Origin: JAWAFD01 sp964467175
GTDB taxonomy: Archaea; Micrarchaeota; Micrarchaeia; Anstonellales; J096
Direction of reading: 5' to 3'
NCBI GenBank assembly: GCA_964467175.1
Contig: CAYXNY010000049.1
Coordinates: 1 to 54,749, forward strand
Length of the DNA stretch: 54,749 nucleotides
Under the pieces are notes generated by a model. It was not told where the DNA came from, ran no database searches, and was given only the letters and a program-made list of their open reading frames with translations. The translations under genes were made by a program, and so were the position numbers. Shown piece after piece: positions 42,589 through 52,109 of this stretch. Within the stretch, counting starts at the first letter, position 1. Each line of letters begins with the position of its first letter.

Positions 42589-44721
42589 TCATTTTCCGTT
42601 CTTTTTGTTTTCTTGAACCCATCTAGCCATGTTGTTTATCTCAACGCCAAGCCCGCCGTTGTTCTTTCCATTCCATGCGGCTATATAAGCAAGTATTTCT
42701 TCTGCCTCCTGCCTGTTGAATACAGGGTCTTTTACTAATCTCATCGCAATGAGCACCGGAGCTGACATCTTCTCCTCGCAAACTGCTTCTACTATAGTCC
42801 ATATTAATATCTTCCTTTCCACTCCCTTTTTTCCTTCTAGGATCTTGTTTATATCGGATTCAAATGTAGTTATGCTTCCGGCCATTTCTTTGATTGATTT
42901 TTTGACATCGTTCTTCATGGTGTCGTTATCTATTGCATCCAGCTGGGCGAATGTAGTTATCCCAAGTTTTTGGATGTAAGAAGGATACTTATTTATTTTT
43001 TCAGTTGTTTGGGAGCTCGCCTGTTGTGTTTGGGAACCTTTTATCTCCGCATCAAGAGCCTGCAGCGCTCTTCTCGCTTGGTTGTTCGTCCTAGATTCTA
43101 ATTCAATCGCGCTTCGTATTTTATTTTTTTGAGCTTCTGTATATTTATCGCTTTTGAGAATTGCGTTTAATTTATTCGTTGCATCCGTATTACTTCCATA
43201 ATTTTTAACAAGAAACATGAGCGGCCCTTCAAGCGCTACTTCTGTCTTGCTGTTTGGATTTTTAACCCATTCCGCCCAAGCTTTATCAAAGTCTTTCAGC
43301 GCATTTCCAACCATCTTGCTTGCAAAACTTCCGGCCTTTAACAGGTCTATTTTGCTGAGCTCCTCGTATACTTTTCTCGCGAGCTCGTAGTTTCCGTCGA
43401 CTTCATTCGCAACCCTTGCAACAACATTTTCCATTTCATCGGCCCTAGCGAGCGCAATCGCATTGTAATAGAATGAAGCATAAACAGTCGTTTTATTCTC
43501 AATTTTGCTTTTTACGAACGCATCAAAAACATCAAGGATAGGGAAATGCGAATACAGAGACGCCGAAAGAGCAGCAGGATCGCCGGCAAAAAACTTATAT
43601 CCCTCTATGAATTTTATGCACCTCTCAAGCGCAACTTTCTGTCCTGTCTTCGCCATGTATTTTACTGCTATCTCAGGCGCGCAATATGTAAACTCAGCGC
43701 ACTTCTGCACAAGCTCTAAATATCTTTCAAGCCCAACCCTTCCGCCCGCATACTCTTTGAAATAATTCTGCAAAACATTTTCTGGGTTTGAACCGGAGTT
43801 TTTTGCCAAACCAACTACAGTGTCCGCGCTCGGATAAAAGCCCGCGCCATAGAGCAAAAAGCATTTTGATGCATACTGGTCTGCCGCGCCGTTTGAGTTC
43901 CCAAACTGGGAAATTATAAACCATCTCGCAAGGTCTTTTGTCATTCCTCCGCTAACCTTTTGATAAACAGCCTCCCCAACCCTTTCCATGTTCGCTGGCT
44001 TTTCGTTTTGGTTTGATACCTTGACCAACCCATCGAGCAACCCAACCATGTAAGGAAGGTTTTTCCAAAGGTTTTCATTCGCAACAAGCTCGCTCATGAC
44101 CATTACTCTATTTCCGCAGAGAGAAAGCGCATCCACAACTTCTCCTGGCTCCCCCACTGCCTGCTGGCCAAGAGAAACAAGCTCCACTGCTTTACTCAAA
44201 CCATAAGAGGTTCTTGTTCCAGCCATTCGCCCCACTGCTTTTAGAGGGTCTATTTTCTTATACAAAGCAAAATTAAATACCGTATTTACCCAACCCTCCT
44301 CGCCAGTTTTTCTTTTAACAAAAGAAAGCGCAGTATCAACAGGGCAGCCGATCCCGCCCCAAACGGCAACTGCGGTATCTATAGGAACTATTCCCAAACC
44401 TATCATCGCCGCAAGATATCCTCCTGCCTCCCATTCCATCTTTTCATGGTAGTTTTTATAGCTCACGAGCGCCATAAAATATCTCGCTTCTTCCCTATTC
44501 TGAGTTTGCATAATCCATTCTCCATAGTCTACGAGTGCCTTCTTTTTTTCGGTAGTTTTTTTTGCGCCCATAAACGCTGTTCTCAACTTGAGCCCGGTGC
44601 TGTCGACCTGGGCGACTTGCTCGCTTGGCTGAGGCTCTTGAGCATGCAAAAACTTAGGTATCCCTATACACGCAGACCCAAGAATAATTCCTCCGGCGAT
44701 TAGCATGTTCCTTATTTTCAT
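42589..44721 (-). CDS. Large secreted helical protein, unknown
   Basis: 710 residues with a signal peptide (hydrophobic core about 7-20, possible cleavage after HA at 28). The mature part is predicted almost wholly helical, with repeated 30-40-residue helix pairs resembling a TPR/HEAT-like solenoid, and a Gln/Ser-rich linker (about 565-580). A TATA-like TTTAAAAAC at 44745-44753 supports ATG 44721. No family recognised. It ends 1 bp after the converging GlmS stop. Confidence 0.7.
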   Translation of the reverse strand: MKIRNMLIAGGIILGSACIGIPKFLHAQEPQPSEQVAQVDSTGLKLRTAFMGAKKTTEKKKALVDYGEWIMQTQNREEARYFMALVSYKNYHEKMEWEAGGYLAAMIGLGIVPIDTAVAVWGGIGCPVDTALSFVKRKTGEEGWVNTVFNFALYKKIDPLKAVGRMAGTRTSYGLSKAVELVSLGQQAVGEPGEVVDALSLCGNRVMVMSELVANENLWKNLPYMVGLLDGLVKVSNQNEKPANMERVGEAVYQKVSGGMTKDLARWFIISQFGNSNGAADQYASKCFLLYGAGFYPSADTVVGLAKNSGSNPENVLQNYFKEYAGGRVGLERYLELVQKCAEFTYCAPEIAVKYMAKTGQKVALERCIKFIEGYKFFAGDPAALSASLYSHFPILDVFDAFVKSKIENKTTVYASFYYNAIALARADEMENVVARVANEVDGNYELARKVYEELSKIDLLKAGSFASKMVGNALKDFDKAWAEWVKNPNSKTEVALEGPLMFLVKNYGSNTDATNKLNAILKSDKYTEAQKNKIRSAIELESRTNNQARRALQALDAEIKGSQTQQASSQTTEKINKYPSYIQKLGITTFAQLDAIDNDTMKNDVKKSIKEMAGSITTFESDINKILEGKKGVERKILIWTIVEAVCEEKMSAPVLIAMRLVKDPVFNRQEAEEILAYIAAWNGKNNGGLGVEINNMARWVQENKKNGK

Positions 44722-44748
44722 AGTTATAGTTTATGAATAATAATGTTT

Positions 44749-45846
44749 TTAAACATATCTGCTCTGGGAGAGTATTTCTCTTATGCTCGCATCTGTTTTG
44801 AAGCCCGTAGGAGAAAAATGCGTCCTGCTTGCCTCAAAACCTTTCTTTTTCAGAGTTTTAATAATATCGTCAGTCCTGCTGGGTGCTATTCCATAAACTT
44901 TTGCGATTCCATGCGTATCGAAAAAGTAGGGAATATCAAGCTCTTCATACAATAAATTTAGAAATTTTTCTGGCATTTCTTTGCCTTTATACTCTCTTTT
45001 TTTGTTTAAAGCAAGCATTTTTTTTATTGTTTTTTTGTCGTTTATTTCCCCCAGCCAAAGTTCTCCTCCATAATCGCTCATCTTTCCGCATAAACTGCAT
45101 GTTTTTTCCATGGTTTTTCCGCAGGTTGTATTCAAGCACGCCGAGCAGAAGCTTACATAACCCATCTGCCCTAGGTTTTCATCTGCTTTTTTTGCCCCCT
45201 TTTCCAATTTTATTATTGTTTTCATTTGATGGCGGTAATAGAAGGAGAGCAAGGGCCTTATACCGAAATTAAACTCATGCGATATTCTTGCAACAAAGTT
45301 TATGAGAATGCGCAGGCCTGTCTCGTGGCAGAAGTAATTTCGCATAGGTTTTGAGTGGTAATTCTTTAAGCACGCCTTTTTATTCGCACCGCACAAAACA
45401 GCCGTATCCGTCGCGGTTATTGAAAGATAGCCGGACTTTAGGTTTCTCAGCGCGCGCACGGCAAAATAAACATACGGTGTTGGGGTTCCAAAAGGGTCTA
45501 ACTCTATAAAATTATATTCGTTCGTCGCATTGAAAAGAAACCTGTTTATGTCTTCCCTGAAAACCCCTGCCTTTATTCCATTTTTATTTAGTCCTTTTTT
45601 GATGCATTCTACTGCCGCCTCATAAACATCAACAAACGAAACCTTTTCCACATTCTTATTTTCCATTTTATACCTCATGCCACGGATGCCAGAAGCAGCC
45701 ATGCCATCAAGAACGAATAGTTTTTCATTCAGAACCCCCACCAATAAAGAAGAAAGTGTCCTGCTCAGCTCCATGTGCGGATTGTAGAAAACGTCTTCTG
45801 CAAGGAAAAATTTTGTTCCTTGTTCATTTAAAATTTTAAATTCCAT
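44749..45846 (-). CDS. trm1: tRNA (guanine26-N2)-dimethyltransferase
   Basis: Trm1 uses SAM to dimethylate G26 of tRNA. It is 365 residues. Motifs: FYNPHMELSRTLSS (about 22-35), the SAM site LDGMAASGIRGMRY, the catalytic DPFGTPTPYV, and a zinc ribbon SFCSACLNTTCG...CSLCG (about 245-270). ATG 45846 begins the family N-terminus and lies 25 bp from TTTTTAAAA (about 45867-45875); the upstream open frame overlaps the divergent gene. Confidence 0.96.
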   Translation of the reverse strand: MEFKILNEQGTKFFLAEDVFYNPHMELSRTLSSLLVGVLNEKLFVLDGMAASGIRGMRYKMENKNVEKVSFVDVYEAAVECIKKGLNKNGIKAGVFREDINRFLFNATNEYNFIELDPFGTPTPYVYFAVRALRNLKSGYLSITATDTAVLCGANKKACLKNYHSKPMRNYFCHETGLRILINFVARISHEFNFGIRPLLSFYYRHQMKTIIKLEKGAKKADENLGQMGYVSFCSACLNTTCGKTMEKTCSLCGKMSDYGGELWLGEINDKKTIKKMLALNKKREYKGKEMPEKFLNLLYEELDIPYFFDTHGIAKVYGIAPSRTDDIIKTLKKKGFEASRTHFSPTGFKTDASIREILSQSRYV

Positions 45847-45921
45847 ATGGATAAAGGAAATGACGATTTTTAAAAGATTTGGGCATTGCTTTTTAAATAT
45901 TGTGTATAATAATATACCAAT

Positions 45922-46833
45922 ATGTATAAAAGATTTGGAGGAGGACGAGGACACAATCCCGGAGGCCGCAACTATTTTCCGCGAAAAGACCCTCTCCCTG
46001 ATAGGAACGACCCAAAGGAAATAATCATGAATGAACCGAAAGGAGCTTTCAAAAAAGGCGAGTATGAAACTGCTCTTGCATCAGTTGATAAAATTTTAAA
46101 AAAAAATCCAAATGACATTTTTGCCATTTCTTTCAAAATAAAAATATTGGGATCAATGGGTAGGGTTGAAGAAGCTAGGAAGATATTTGATGAGGCTGTT
46201 AGAGAGGGGATAGTGGATGTTGTGACTTATAATTCTATGATAGATGCTTATGGGAAGAAGGGTTTAGTTGAAGAAGCAAGAGAGATATTCAATAAGGCCG
46301 TTGAAAAAAGGATAGTGGATGTTGTGACTTATACTTCTATGATGGACATCTACTACAAAAGCAAGTTTTATGATGAGATAGAGAAATTACTGCAAGCAGC
46401 GCCAGAAAACATAAGAAATTCTCCTCTTATATTTTTGATGAAGCAAGATGCTATGAGGAAGCAGGGAAAAAGAGATGATGTGATTAAAAATATTGAGCAG
46501 TTCCTTAAAGAAAATTACCGCACCCAAAATTATGGAGATGATGTGTACGTGTTGGCGAAGGTTATTCTAGCTTACTCGCTGAAAGATAGCAGAAGAGGGG
46601 ATGAAGCGGTTGAAATTTTTGAAGAACTAAAAAGAAATACGCCTATAAGTAACAAAAGCTATATCAGGATACTTTGCGGGTATGTTTTTGCTAAGAACGG
46701 AGATATCGAAGAGGAAGAAAAGAATAGAATAGTTAAGTTATTGACTATTGCGCTTATAGAAGGAAACGGGAATGAGGCAGATATACAAAATGCTCTTGAT
46801 ATTCTCAACAAAAGGGTCAATAACTCTTCATAA
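45922..46833 (+). CDS. PPR-like repeat protein with Gly/Arg-rich N-terminus
   Basis: 303 residues. A Gly/Arg/Asn-rich N-terminus (1-30) is followed by helix-pair repeats. Residues 66-99, 100-133 and 134-167 are three 34-residue units; the second is very close to the pentatricopeptide consensus (VVTYNSMIDAYGKKGLVEEA). Earlier and later units look more TPR-like. PPR proteins bind single-stranded RNA, mostly in eukaryotic organelles, so an RNA-binding role is a fair but untested inference. Leaderless from TTTTAAATA at 45891. The 3' end overlaps TruD by 17 bp. Confidence 0.75.
   Translation: MYKRFGGGRGHNPGGRNYFPRKDPLPDRNDPKEIIMNEPKGAFKKGEYETALASVDKILKKNPNDIFAISFKIKILGSMGRVEEARKIFDEAVREGIVDVVTYNSMIDAYGKKGLVEEAREIFNKAVEKRIVDVVTYTSMMDIYYKSKFYDEIEKLLQAAPENIRNSPLIFLMKQDAMRKQGKRDDVIKNIEQFLKENYRTQNYGDDVYVLAKVILAYSLKDSRRGDEAVEIFEELKRNTPISNKSYIRILCGYVFAKNGDIEEEEKNRIVKLLTIALIEGNGNEADIQNALDILNKRVNNSS
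46117..46422 (+). repeat. 102-bp in-frame tandem repeats
   Basis: Three 34-codon units within the PPR-like gene. Units two and three share a 24-bp identical run (46208-46231 and 46310-46333) followed, after one mismatch, by nine more identical bases. Units one and two share GTTGAAGAAGC and a matching tail. DNA-level identity indicates recent duplication. Confidence 0.7.
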
Positions 46834-48007
46834 ACTCTCTTAAGGCAGAAGTAGCATAGCTTCCTTTTGCGAGGGAGAACCTAAAAACAGAACCGGAGAA
46901 GGAAAAATCCTTAAACGGAGAGAAAGCTGTCCTGCGGCCTCCTTTTGAAGAAATTTCCGGAAAAGAGCGAACGGAAAAAGCTTCCTTTGTTATCCCAAAT
47001 TTTTCGAGCAATTCCTCTTCGTATTTATTCAGCTCGGTTTCATAACCGACAACGTTCATCACAAGCCAACCGTTTTCCTGCTTTTTCTCTAGGTCTGGAA
47101 ATCCGTAGAAATTTTCCCCGCAATAATATTCGTTTTCCTTTGCATCCAGATCTTTGTTTTTTATCCTTTCGGAAAGTTCCAAATTGAACAGGTAGCTCTG
47201 GAATGCATGGATGAAAAGAAGGAGGGTGAAGCGGGGAATTTTTCTGAATGCATTCACAAAATCGTTTGGGTTTTTTGCAAGATGTTCGAGAACTTTTCTC
47301 TCCAAATGGAGGTGCTTAGGAAAATACTGGAGGGCTCTCGAAAAATTCTGCTCCTCTTTTAACCTCATTCTCGCTTCTCTTGCCTTTTCGTTATCCTCTC
47401 CTTCAACGTCGGTCAGGAATATTTCGGCTGCCTCTTCAAACCTGTTTCTCAAAATTGCCAGGCCAACCTTGTGCGTATTCTTCCTGTTGCTGCCGAACCT
47501 CTGTTCTCCAAAATAGTTTGGAAACTTCCCGCCAAGCTCAGAGTAGATTTTCTTGGCATTTTCTATGTTTTTTGCATCATCTATCTTTATTGAAAACCTA
47601 TTGCCGAGCAAACTTCCTAACCTGACCTTTTCTTCTTCATACCACGCGCCGTTTATCTTTATCTCGGGGAAATTTTTTGAAAGAAGCTCTTCTTTTTTCA
47701 AAGCGAACGCAGAAACCCTCTGCGTTGTTATCGCAACCTTATCTTTATTCCCCGCGTAGTTGAAGCGCTTGTGGGAGAGCCTAAGCCTTGAGGCTATGAT
47801 CCTTATGGCCTTTTCGGTCGTCCAGTTTTTTTTCTGAAGGACAAAATGCAAAAATTTTTCTCCTCTGTCCGGGAAAGTAATTTTCTTATCCAACTCCAAA
47901 ACCGTTCCATCCGGCAAAATCTCCTCAACTATAAAATTTTCAGGATAGGATTTTATTTTTCCGCCTATTCCAGGTGTTTTAGAAAAGTGGGAAAGACTCT
48001 CCAGCAT
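46817..48007 (-). CDS. truD: tRNA pseudouridine(13) synthase TruD
   Basis: Isomerises U13 of tRNA to pseudouridine. It is 396 residues, the long archaeal form. Catalytic motif NYAGNKDK with Asp89, then PNYFGEQRFGS (about 167-177), a large insertion domain (TRUD domain) and AFQSYLFN. The C-terminal FSPFKDFSFSG matches relatives. It overlaps the PPR-like gene by 17 bp at the 3' ends; its start is 3 nt beyond the VIT-like gene stop. Confidence 0.95.
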   Translation of the reverse strand: MLESLSHFSKTPGIGGKIKSYPENFIVEEILPDGTVLELDKKITFPDRGEKFLHFVLQKKNWTTEKAIRIIASRLRLSHKRFNYAGNKDKVAITTQRVSAFALKKEELLSKNFPEIKINGAWYEEEKVRLGSLLGNRFSIKIDDAKNIENAKKIYSELGGKFPNYFGEQRFGSNRKNTHKVGLAILRNRFEEAAEIFLTDVEGEDNEKAREARMRLKEEQNFSRALQYFPKHLHLERKVLEHLAKNPNDFVNAFRKIPRFTLLLFIHAFQSYLFNLELSERIKNKDLDAKENEYYCGENFYGFPDLEKKQENGWLVMNVVGYETELNKYEEELLEKFGITKEAFSVRSFPEISSKGGRRTAFSPFKDFSFSGSVFRFSLAKGSYATSALREFMKSY

Positions 48008-48010
48008 GCT

Positions 48011-48481
48011 TCAACCCGTTATCAGAGAATTCACAAAACTTCCGAGGAAATACGCAAGAATCCCGCCGAAAAGCCCCATGAGAGTGTATTCAACAGAAAC
48101 GCGGATGTCTTTTGAACTTGCATACCCAAGAATTGCAAGCAGGCCAAGGCCTATTCCTGCTCCTGCATACACACCTATATCAAGCGGAAGGAGCAACAAT
48201 GGCAGGGCTTGGATGAGACCTGTCAAGAATGTAGCAAGAAAACCGTAGAACATAACCCAGAATATTTTTCCATGGTCTGTGAGCCCGTCAGCCTCTTTTG
48301 AAACATGGAGACCTGCTGCGTTTGCAATTCCGTTAGCAACTCCGCCCGCCACAACAGCGGCGACAACCGCAAGCGTACTGTGGGTGGCTGCATAAACGCC
48401 TAGCAGGATGCCGAGAACATTTATCACTCCATCCATCGTTCCGAATGCGACCGCGGACAAATTATGCTTTGAGGGCCTCAT
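48011..48481 (-). CDS. VIT/CCC1-like membrane transporter
   Basis: 156 residues with about four or five membrane helices. The N-terminal AVAFGTMDGVINVLGILLGV and GGVANGIANAAGLHVSKEADG resemble the VIT1/CCC1 Fe2+/Mn2+ transporter family, whose first helices carry the same GxxDGxxx and SxxxG patterns. Compared with full-length members it is short and lacks the cytoplasmic metal-binding helices. ATG 48481 is chosen because it lies 26.5 bp from the shared TATA box; a TTG at 48493 is less likely. Substrate unproven. Confidence 0.75.
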   Translation of the reverse strand: MRPSKHNLSAVAFGTMDGVINVLGILLGVYAATHSTLAVVAAVVAGGVANGIANAAGLHVSKEADGLTDHGKIFWVMFYGFLATFLTGLIQALPLLLLPLDIGVYAGAGIGLGLLAILGYASSKDIRVSVEYTLMGLFGGILAYFLGSFVNSLITG

Positions 48482-48503
48482 GAGAGTATTCAAAAACCGA
48501 CCA

Positions 48504-48511
48504 TTTTAAAA
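48504..48511. promoter_or_regulatory. Shared TATA box between VIT-like gene and topoisomerase
   Basis: Palindromic TTTTAAAA centred at 48507.5, 26.5 bp from ATG 48481 (minus) and 28.5 bp from ATG 48536 (plus). No alternative box fits both genes. Confidence 0.5.
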
Positions 48512-48535
48512 AACCTTAATAAAAACAGAAAAACA

Positions 48536-50611
48536 ATGATTCTTATAATCGCAGAAAAACCAAAGGTTGCAGGGAAGATTGCATCGGCCATAGGAAACGC
48601 AAAATTTGTGAGGGTGGGAAAGGCAGGGTACTATGCTGTTGGCGAGAACATCGCGGTCGCGCCGGCAGTTGGGCACATATTCACGCTCGCCGAGAAAAAA
48701 AGGGGCTTCGATTACCCTGTTTTTGATATTGAATGGGTTCCGTCATACAAAGTAAGCAAAAGCGCATATTACACAAAAAACTACCTTGATGTTTTCCAAA
48801 TGCTTGGAAAAAAAGCTGATGAGGTTGTCGTTGCATGCGACTATGACATAGAAGGAACGCTCATAGGATATAATGTTTACAGGTTTGCGGTGGGGGAAGG
48901 AAAAAAACTGAAAAGAATGAAATTCTCCACCCTCACTCCCTATGAACTGAAAGAAGCGTTTGAAAGTTTACAAGAGATGGACTATGAGAACGCTTATGCC
49001 GGGGAAGCGAGGCATGTGCTAGACTGGTACTACGGTATAAACCTGAGCAGGGCATTGATGAGGGCGATAAGCTCTGCCGGCGGAAATAGAATAACCATGA
49101 GCATAGGAAGGGTGCAGGGTCCAACATTGGGGATTCTTGTAAAGCGGGAGAAGGAGATAAGGAGCTTCAAGCCCGTACCCTACTGGGAAATATACGCGAG
49201 GATAAAGGGCGTGCAATTCATACATGAAAAGGAGAGGTTTTCTGACGAAAAGGAAGCGGATTTGGCGAGAGAGAGGACAAAAAAGGAAGGGGTTGTGGAG
49301 GAGATAAAGAAGGAAGAAAAGAAGATACCTCCAAACCCTCCATTTGACCTAACCTCCCTCCAGCTGGAGGCGAGCAGGGTTTTTGGGTTCTCTCCAAGCC
49401 AGACATTGCAGATCGCGCAGTCTTTGTACGAAGCATCCCTCATCTCCTATCCGAGAACATCAAGCCAAAAGCTCCCTGCGAGGTTGGGCTTGCAAAAAAT
49501 AATAGAAAGGATGAAGGAGCAAGAAGAGTACAGAAATGATGCTGAAAAGCTGATTGAAAACAAATGGTTCAGGCCAAGAGAAGGTGCAAAGGACGACCCG
49601 GCACATCCAGCCATCCATCCGACGGGCATAAAAGGAAGGGTTGAGGGAAACGAGAAGAAGCTCTATGATTTGATCGTAAGGAGGTTCTTCGCGTGCTTTG
49701 CTCCGCCTGCAGTAAGAGAATTTGTAAGCGTGAGGGTGGATGCAAACGAGAAGTACAAGGCAGTGGGCGCGAAAACAAAGGAAAATGGGTGGATAGAGTT
49801 TTACCCGTACGCGAATTTCAAAGACGAGGAGCTTCCGGAATTCAAAACTGGAGAGCTAGTCAATATTGAAAAGATAGAGAAAAACAGAAAGGAGACAAAA
49901 CCCCCAGCGCGCTTCACGCCGGCAACGCTCGTGAAGGAGCTGGAAAAACTCCATCTTGGAACAAAGGCAACCCGCTCCGTCATCGTGGATACGCTTTACG
50001 ACAGGCAGTATATTAAAGGCAAAAGCATAGAAGTTACGGAGTTCGGAATGGTGGTTGAGAGCGTACTTGGAAAGCATTCGCCCCAGATACTTGACGCAGA
50101 GCTTACAAGAAGGATAGAAGAAGATATGGAAAAAATACAAGAAGGGAAGATGATGAAAGAGGCAGTAATCGAAGAAGGGAAGGTTGTGCTTACTGAAATC
50201 TTGAGCAGGTTCAAGCACGAGGAAATGGAAATAGGAAAAGAGCTTTTGGGGTCGTGGAAGATAATGGACGCTGAGAAGAACATTGTCGGCAAATGCCCGA
50301 AATGCGGTTCTGATTTGAGAATAATAAGGATGAACGGAGGAAAGCAGTTTGTGGGATGTTCAAACTACCCCAACTGCAGAATGGCGTACCCGCTTCCGCG
50401 CAACGCCTATGTTCTGCCTACGGGCAAAACATGTAATGCGTGCGGCGCTCCTGTTGTAAAGGTTAAGATGGGAAAAAAGAGAATGTTTGAGATGTGCTTG
50501 AATTTTGAATGCCCTTCAAAGAAAAAAATAAAAAAGGATAATGAGAAATCTGCAAAGAAAACATCAAAAGGAAAAAAGAAATCTGATCGCAAAAAGAGGG
50601 TGGTGGAATGA
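48536..50611 (+). CDS. topA: DNA topoisomerase IA
   Basis: Relaxes negative supercoils by single-strand passage. It is 691 residues. Toprim domain (1-140) with IIAEKPKVAGKIA and the acidic triad CDYDIEG; catalytic Tyr305 in SLISYPRTSSQ; HPAIHPTG; then C-terminal zinc ribbons CPKCG...CSNYPNC and CNACG...CLNFEC (about 583-660) and a Lys-rich tail of 30 residues. No helicase domain, so not reverse gyrase. The stop overlaps the PGK start as ATGA. Confidence 0.97.
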   Translation: MILIIAEKPKVAGKIASAIGNAKFVRVGKAGYYAVGENIAVAPAVGHIFTLAEKKRGFDYPVFDIEWVPSYKVSKSAYYTKNYLDVFQMLGKKADEVVVACDYDIEGTLIGYNVYRFAVGEGKKLKRMKFSTLTPYELKEAFESLQEMDYENAYAGEARHVLDWYYGINLSRALMRAISSAGGNRITMSIGRVQGPTLGILVKREKEIRSFKPVPYWEIYARIKGVQFIHEKERFSDEKEADLARERTKKEGVVEEIKKEEKKIPPNPPFDLTSLQLEASRVFGFSPSQTLQIAQSLYEASLISYPRTSSQKLPARLGLQKIIERMKEQEEYRNDAEKLIENKWFRPREGAKDDPAHPAIHPTGIKGRVEGNEKKLYDLIVRRFFACFAPPAVREFVSVRVDANEKYKAVGAKTKENGWIEFYPYANFKDEELPEFKTGELVNIEKIEKNRKETKPPARFTPATLVKELEKLHLGTKATRSVIVDTLYDRQYIKGKSIEVTEFGMVVESVLGKHSPQILDAELTRRIEEDMEKIQEGKMMKEAVIEEGKVVLTEILSRFKHEEMEIGKELLGSWKIMDAEKNIVGKCPKCGSDLRIIRMNGGKQFVGCSNYPNCRMAYPLPRNAYVLPTGKTCNACGAPVVKVKMGKKRMFEMCLNFECPSKKKIKKDNEKSAKKTSKGKKKSDRKKRVVE

Positions 50612-51786
50612 AAACCGTATACGATGTAAACCTTAGGGGAAAGGTTGTTCTGAAAAGGATTGACCTGAATTCGCCCGTAAGCAACGGCAAGGTCATCCCA
50701 AATCCGAGGATAAGGGAGCATGCAAAAAGCGTAAGAGATCTTTCGGAAATGGGGGCGAAGGTTGTTCTTCTTTCCCATCAGGGAAGCCCTGGGGATGAGG
50801 ATTTTTTGAGTTTGGAGCAGCATGCCCTTCTTCTTGCAGAGGAAGTTGGAAAACCGATTAGGTTCGTGCCGGATGTTTGCGGAGAAGAGGCAAAATCCGC
50901 CATAAAGCAACTGAAGGACGGCGAGGTTGTTTTGCTTGAGAATGTGAGGTTCATGGAGGACGAAACGAAGGAGGAAACTGTGGATGAAGCGAAAATCGTA
51001 AAGGAGCTTTCCCCGCTCGCGGATTATTTCATACTCGATGCGCTGAGCGTCAGCCACCGGAAGCACGCGTCCGTTGTTGGGTTTGGGGGAAAACTCCCGG
51101 TTCTTGCAGGAAGAACGCTTGTGAAAGAAGTAGAGGCGCTTGACAAGGTGAGCAAAGGGGGGAATGTTGTATTCGTAATGGGCGGAAGCAAGGTAAAAGA
51201 TTCGCTGAAAATAATGAAAAACCAGCTGAACGGAAAGAACAAATTTTTGCTTGGTGGAGTGATTGCAAACCTTTTCCTGCATGCAGAAGGAAAAGATATA
51301 GGAGCTTCCATGAGCTACCTTATCACAAACGATATGCTGAAGCATACTGATGAAGTGAAAGAAATGCTGGCAAAGCACAGAAAAGAGATAGTTCTTCCCG
51401 TTGATTTGGGGGCAAAGATGGATGGGAAAAGAAAAAATGTAAGAGTAGGAGAAAAAATAAAAGGAGAGATTCTTGATATAGGGCCTGAAACAGCGAAAGA
51501 ATATGCTGAGGCCATAAAGAAGGCAAAGAATGTAGTTATGAACGGACCGATGGGGATGTACGAAATACCCGAGTTCTCTTATGGAACAAAGGAAGTGTTG
51601 AAAGCGATTACAGAAAGCAAAGCGTTTTCTCTAATTGGAGGGGGGCACACAACCAACGCGCTGGAAGAGCTCGGAATAGATGATAAAAAGATTGGCTATA
51701 TTAGTTTAAGCGGAAAGGCGTTTTTGAGGTATTTGGGCGGAGAAGAGCTGGTTGGAGTGGAGATGCTCAGGAAAAAAACCAAATAG
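50608..51786 (+). CDS. pgk: Phosphoglycerate kinase
   Basis: Interconverts 3-phosphoglycerate and 1,3-bisphosphoglycerate in glycolysis and gluconeogenesis. It is 392 residues. Motifs: VLKRIDLNSPV (substrate), LSHQGSPGDED, LLENVRF, MGGSKVKDS, MNGPMGMYE, and the nucleotide site GGGHTTNAL. Translationally coupled to topoisomerase I by an ATGA overlap, an unusual pairing of functions. Together with PEP synthase it supports gluconeogenesis. Confidence 0.97.
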   Translation: MKTVYDVNLRGKVVLKRIDLNSPVSNGKVIPNPRIREHAKSVRDLSEMGAKVVLLSHQGSPGDEDFLSLEQHALLLAEEVGKPIRFVPDVCGEEAKSAIKQLKDGEVVLLENVRFMEDETKEETVDEAKIVKELSPLADYFILDALSVSHRKHASVVGFGGKLPVLAGRTLVKEVEALDKVSKGGNVVFVMGGSKVKDSLKIMKNQLNGKNKFLLGGVIANLFLHAEGKDIGASMSYLITNDMLKHTDEVKEMLAKHRKEIVLPVDLGAKMDGKRKNVRVGEKIKGEILDIGPETAKEYAEAIKKAKNVVMNGPMGMYEIPEFSYGTKEVLKAITESKAFSLIGGGHTTNALEELGIDDKKIGYISLSGKAFLRYLGGEELVGVEMLRKKTK

Positions 51787-51826
51787 CTCAGAAAACTTTT
51801 TAAATGGTTTATTGGAAGGTTGATGC

Positions 51827-52108
51827 ATGTATACAGAAAAAGAACCCGGAGAAGAGATGGGAAAAGAAAGGAAAGCAAGGAGTTTCCAGGACTTCATGAA
51901 AAAAAATAAGGATGGAATAAAAAAGCTCAGAAAAGAATTTGAGGAGGCGACGGAAGCAGGCATTCAGGATTTGCTGTTTTTAATATGGCTTATAGAGGAT
52001 GACGAAAAAAAAGTTATCTCAAAGGCAAAAAGGCTCCTTTCTGAACTGTTCCATTCCGGCTGGATAAGCAGCCTGCTCTCGTTTAAGCTAAAAAGCGAGG
52101 GTGAATAA
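51827..52108 (+). CDS. Small helical protein, unknown
   Basis: 93 residues, highly charged, predicted helical with a short hydrophobic amphipathic stretch (GIQDLLFLIWLIEDDEKK, about 45-62). No family recognised. A TATA-like TTTTTAAATG near 51797-51806 lies 26 bp upstream, fitting a leaderless ATG 51827. It ends 1 nt before the zinc-ribbon gene, which uses the GAGGGTG at its 3' end. Confidence 0.65.
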   Translation: MYTEKEPGEEMGKERKARSFQDFMKKNKDGIKKLRKEFEEATEAGIQDLLFLIWLIEDDEKKVISKAKRLLSELFHSGWISSLLSFKLKSEGE

Positions 52109-52109
52109 G

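Noticed and set aside
46117..46422. Mobile element or assembly artefact in the PPR-like gene
   Set aside because: The 102-bp repeats stay in frame, match protein repeat units, and have diverged outside the identical runs.
48536..50611. Reverse gyrase
   Set aside because: Only the topoisomerase IA half is present; no helicase motifs, so it gives no sign of hyperthermophily.
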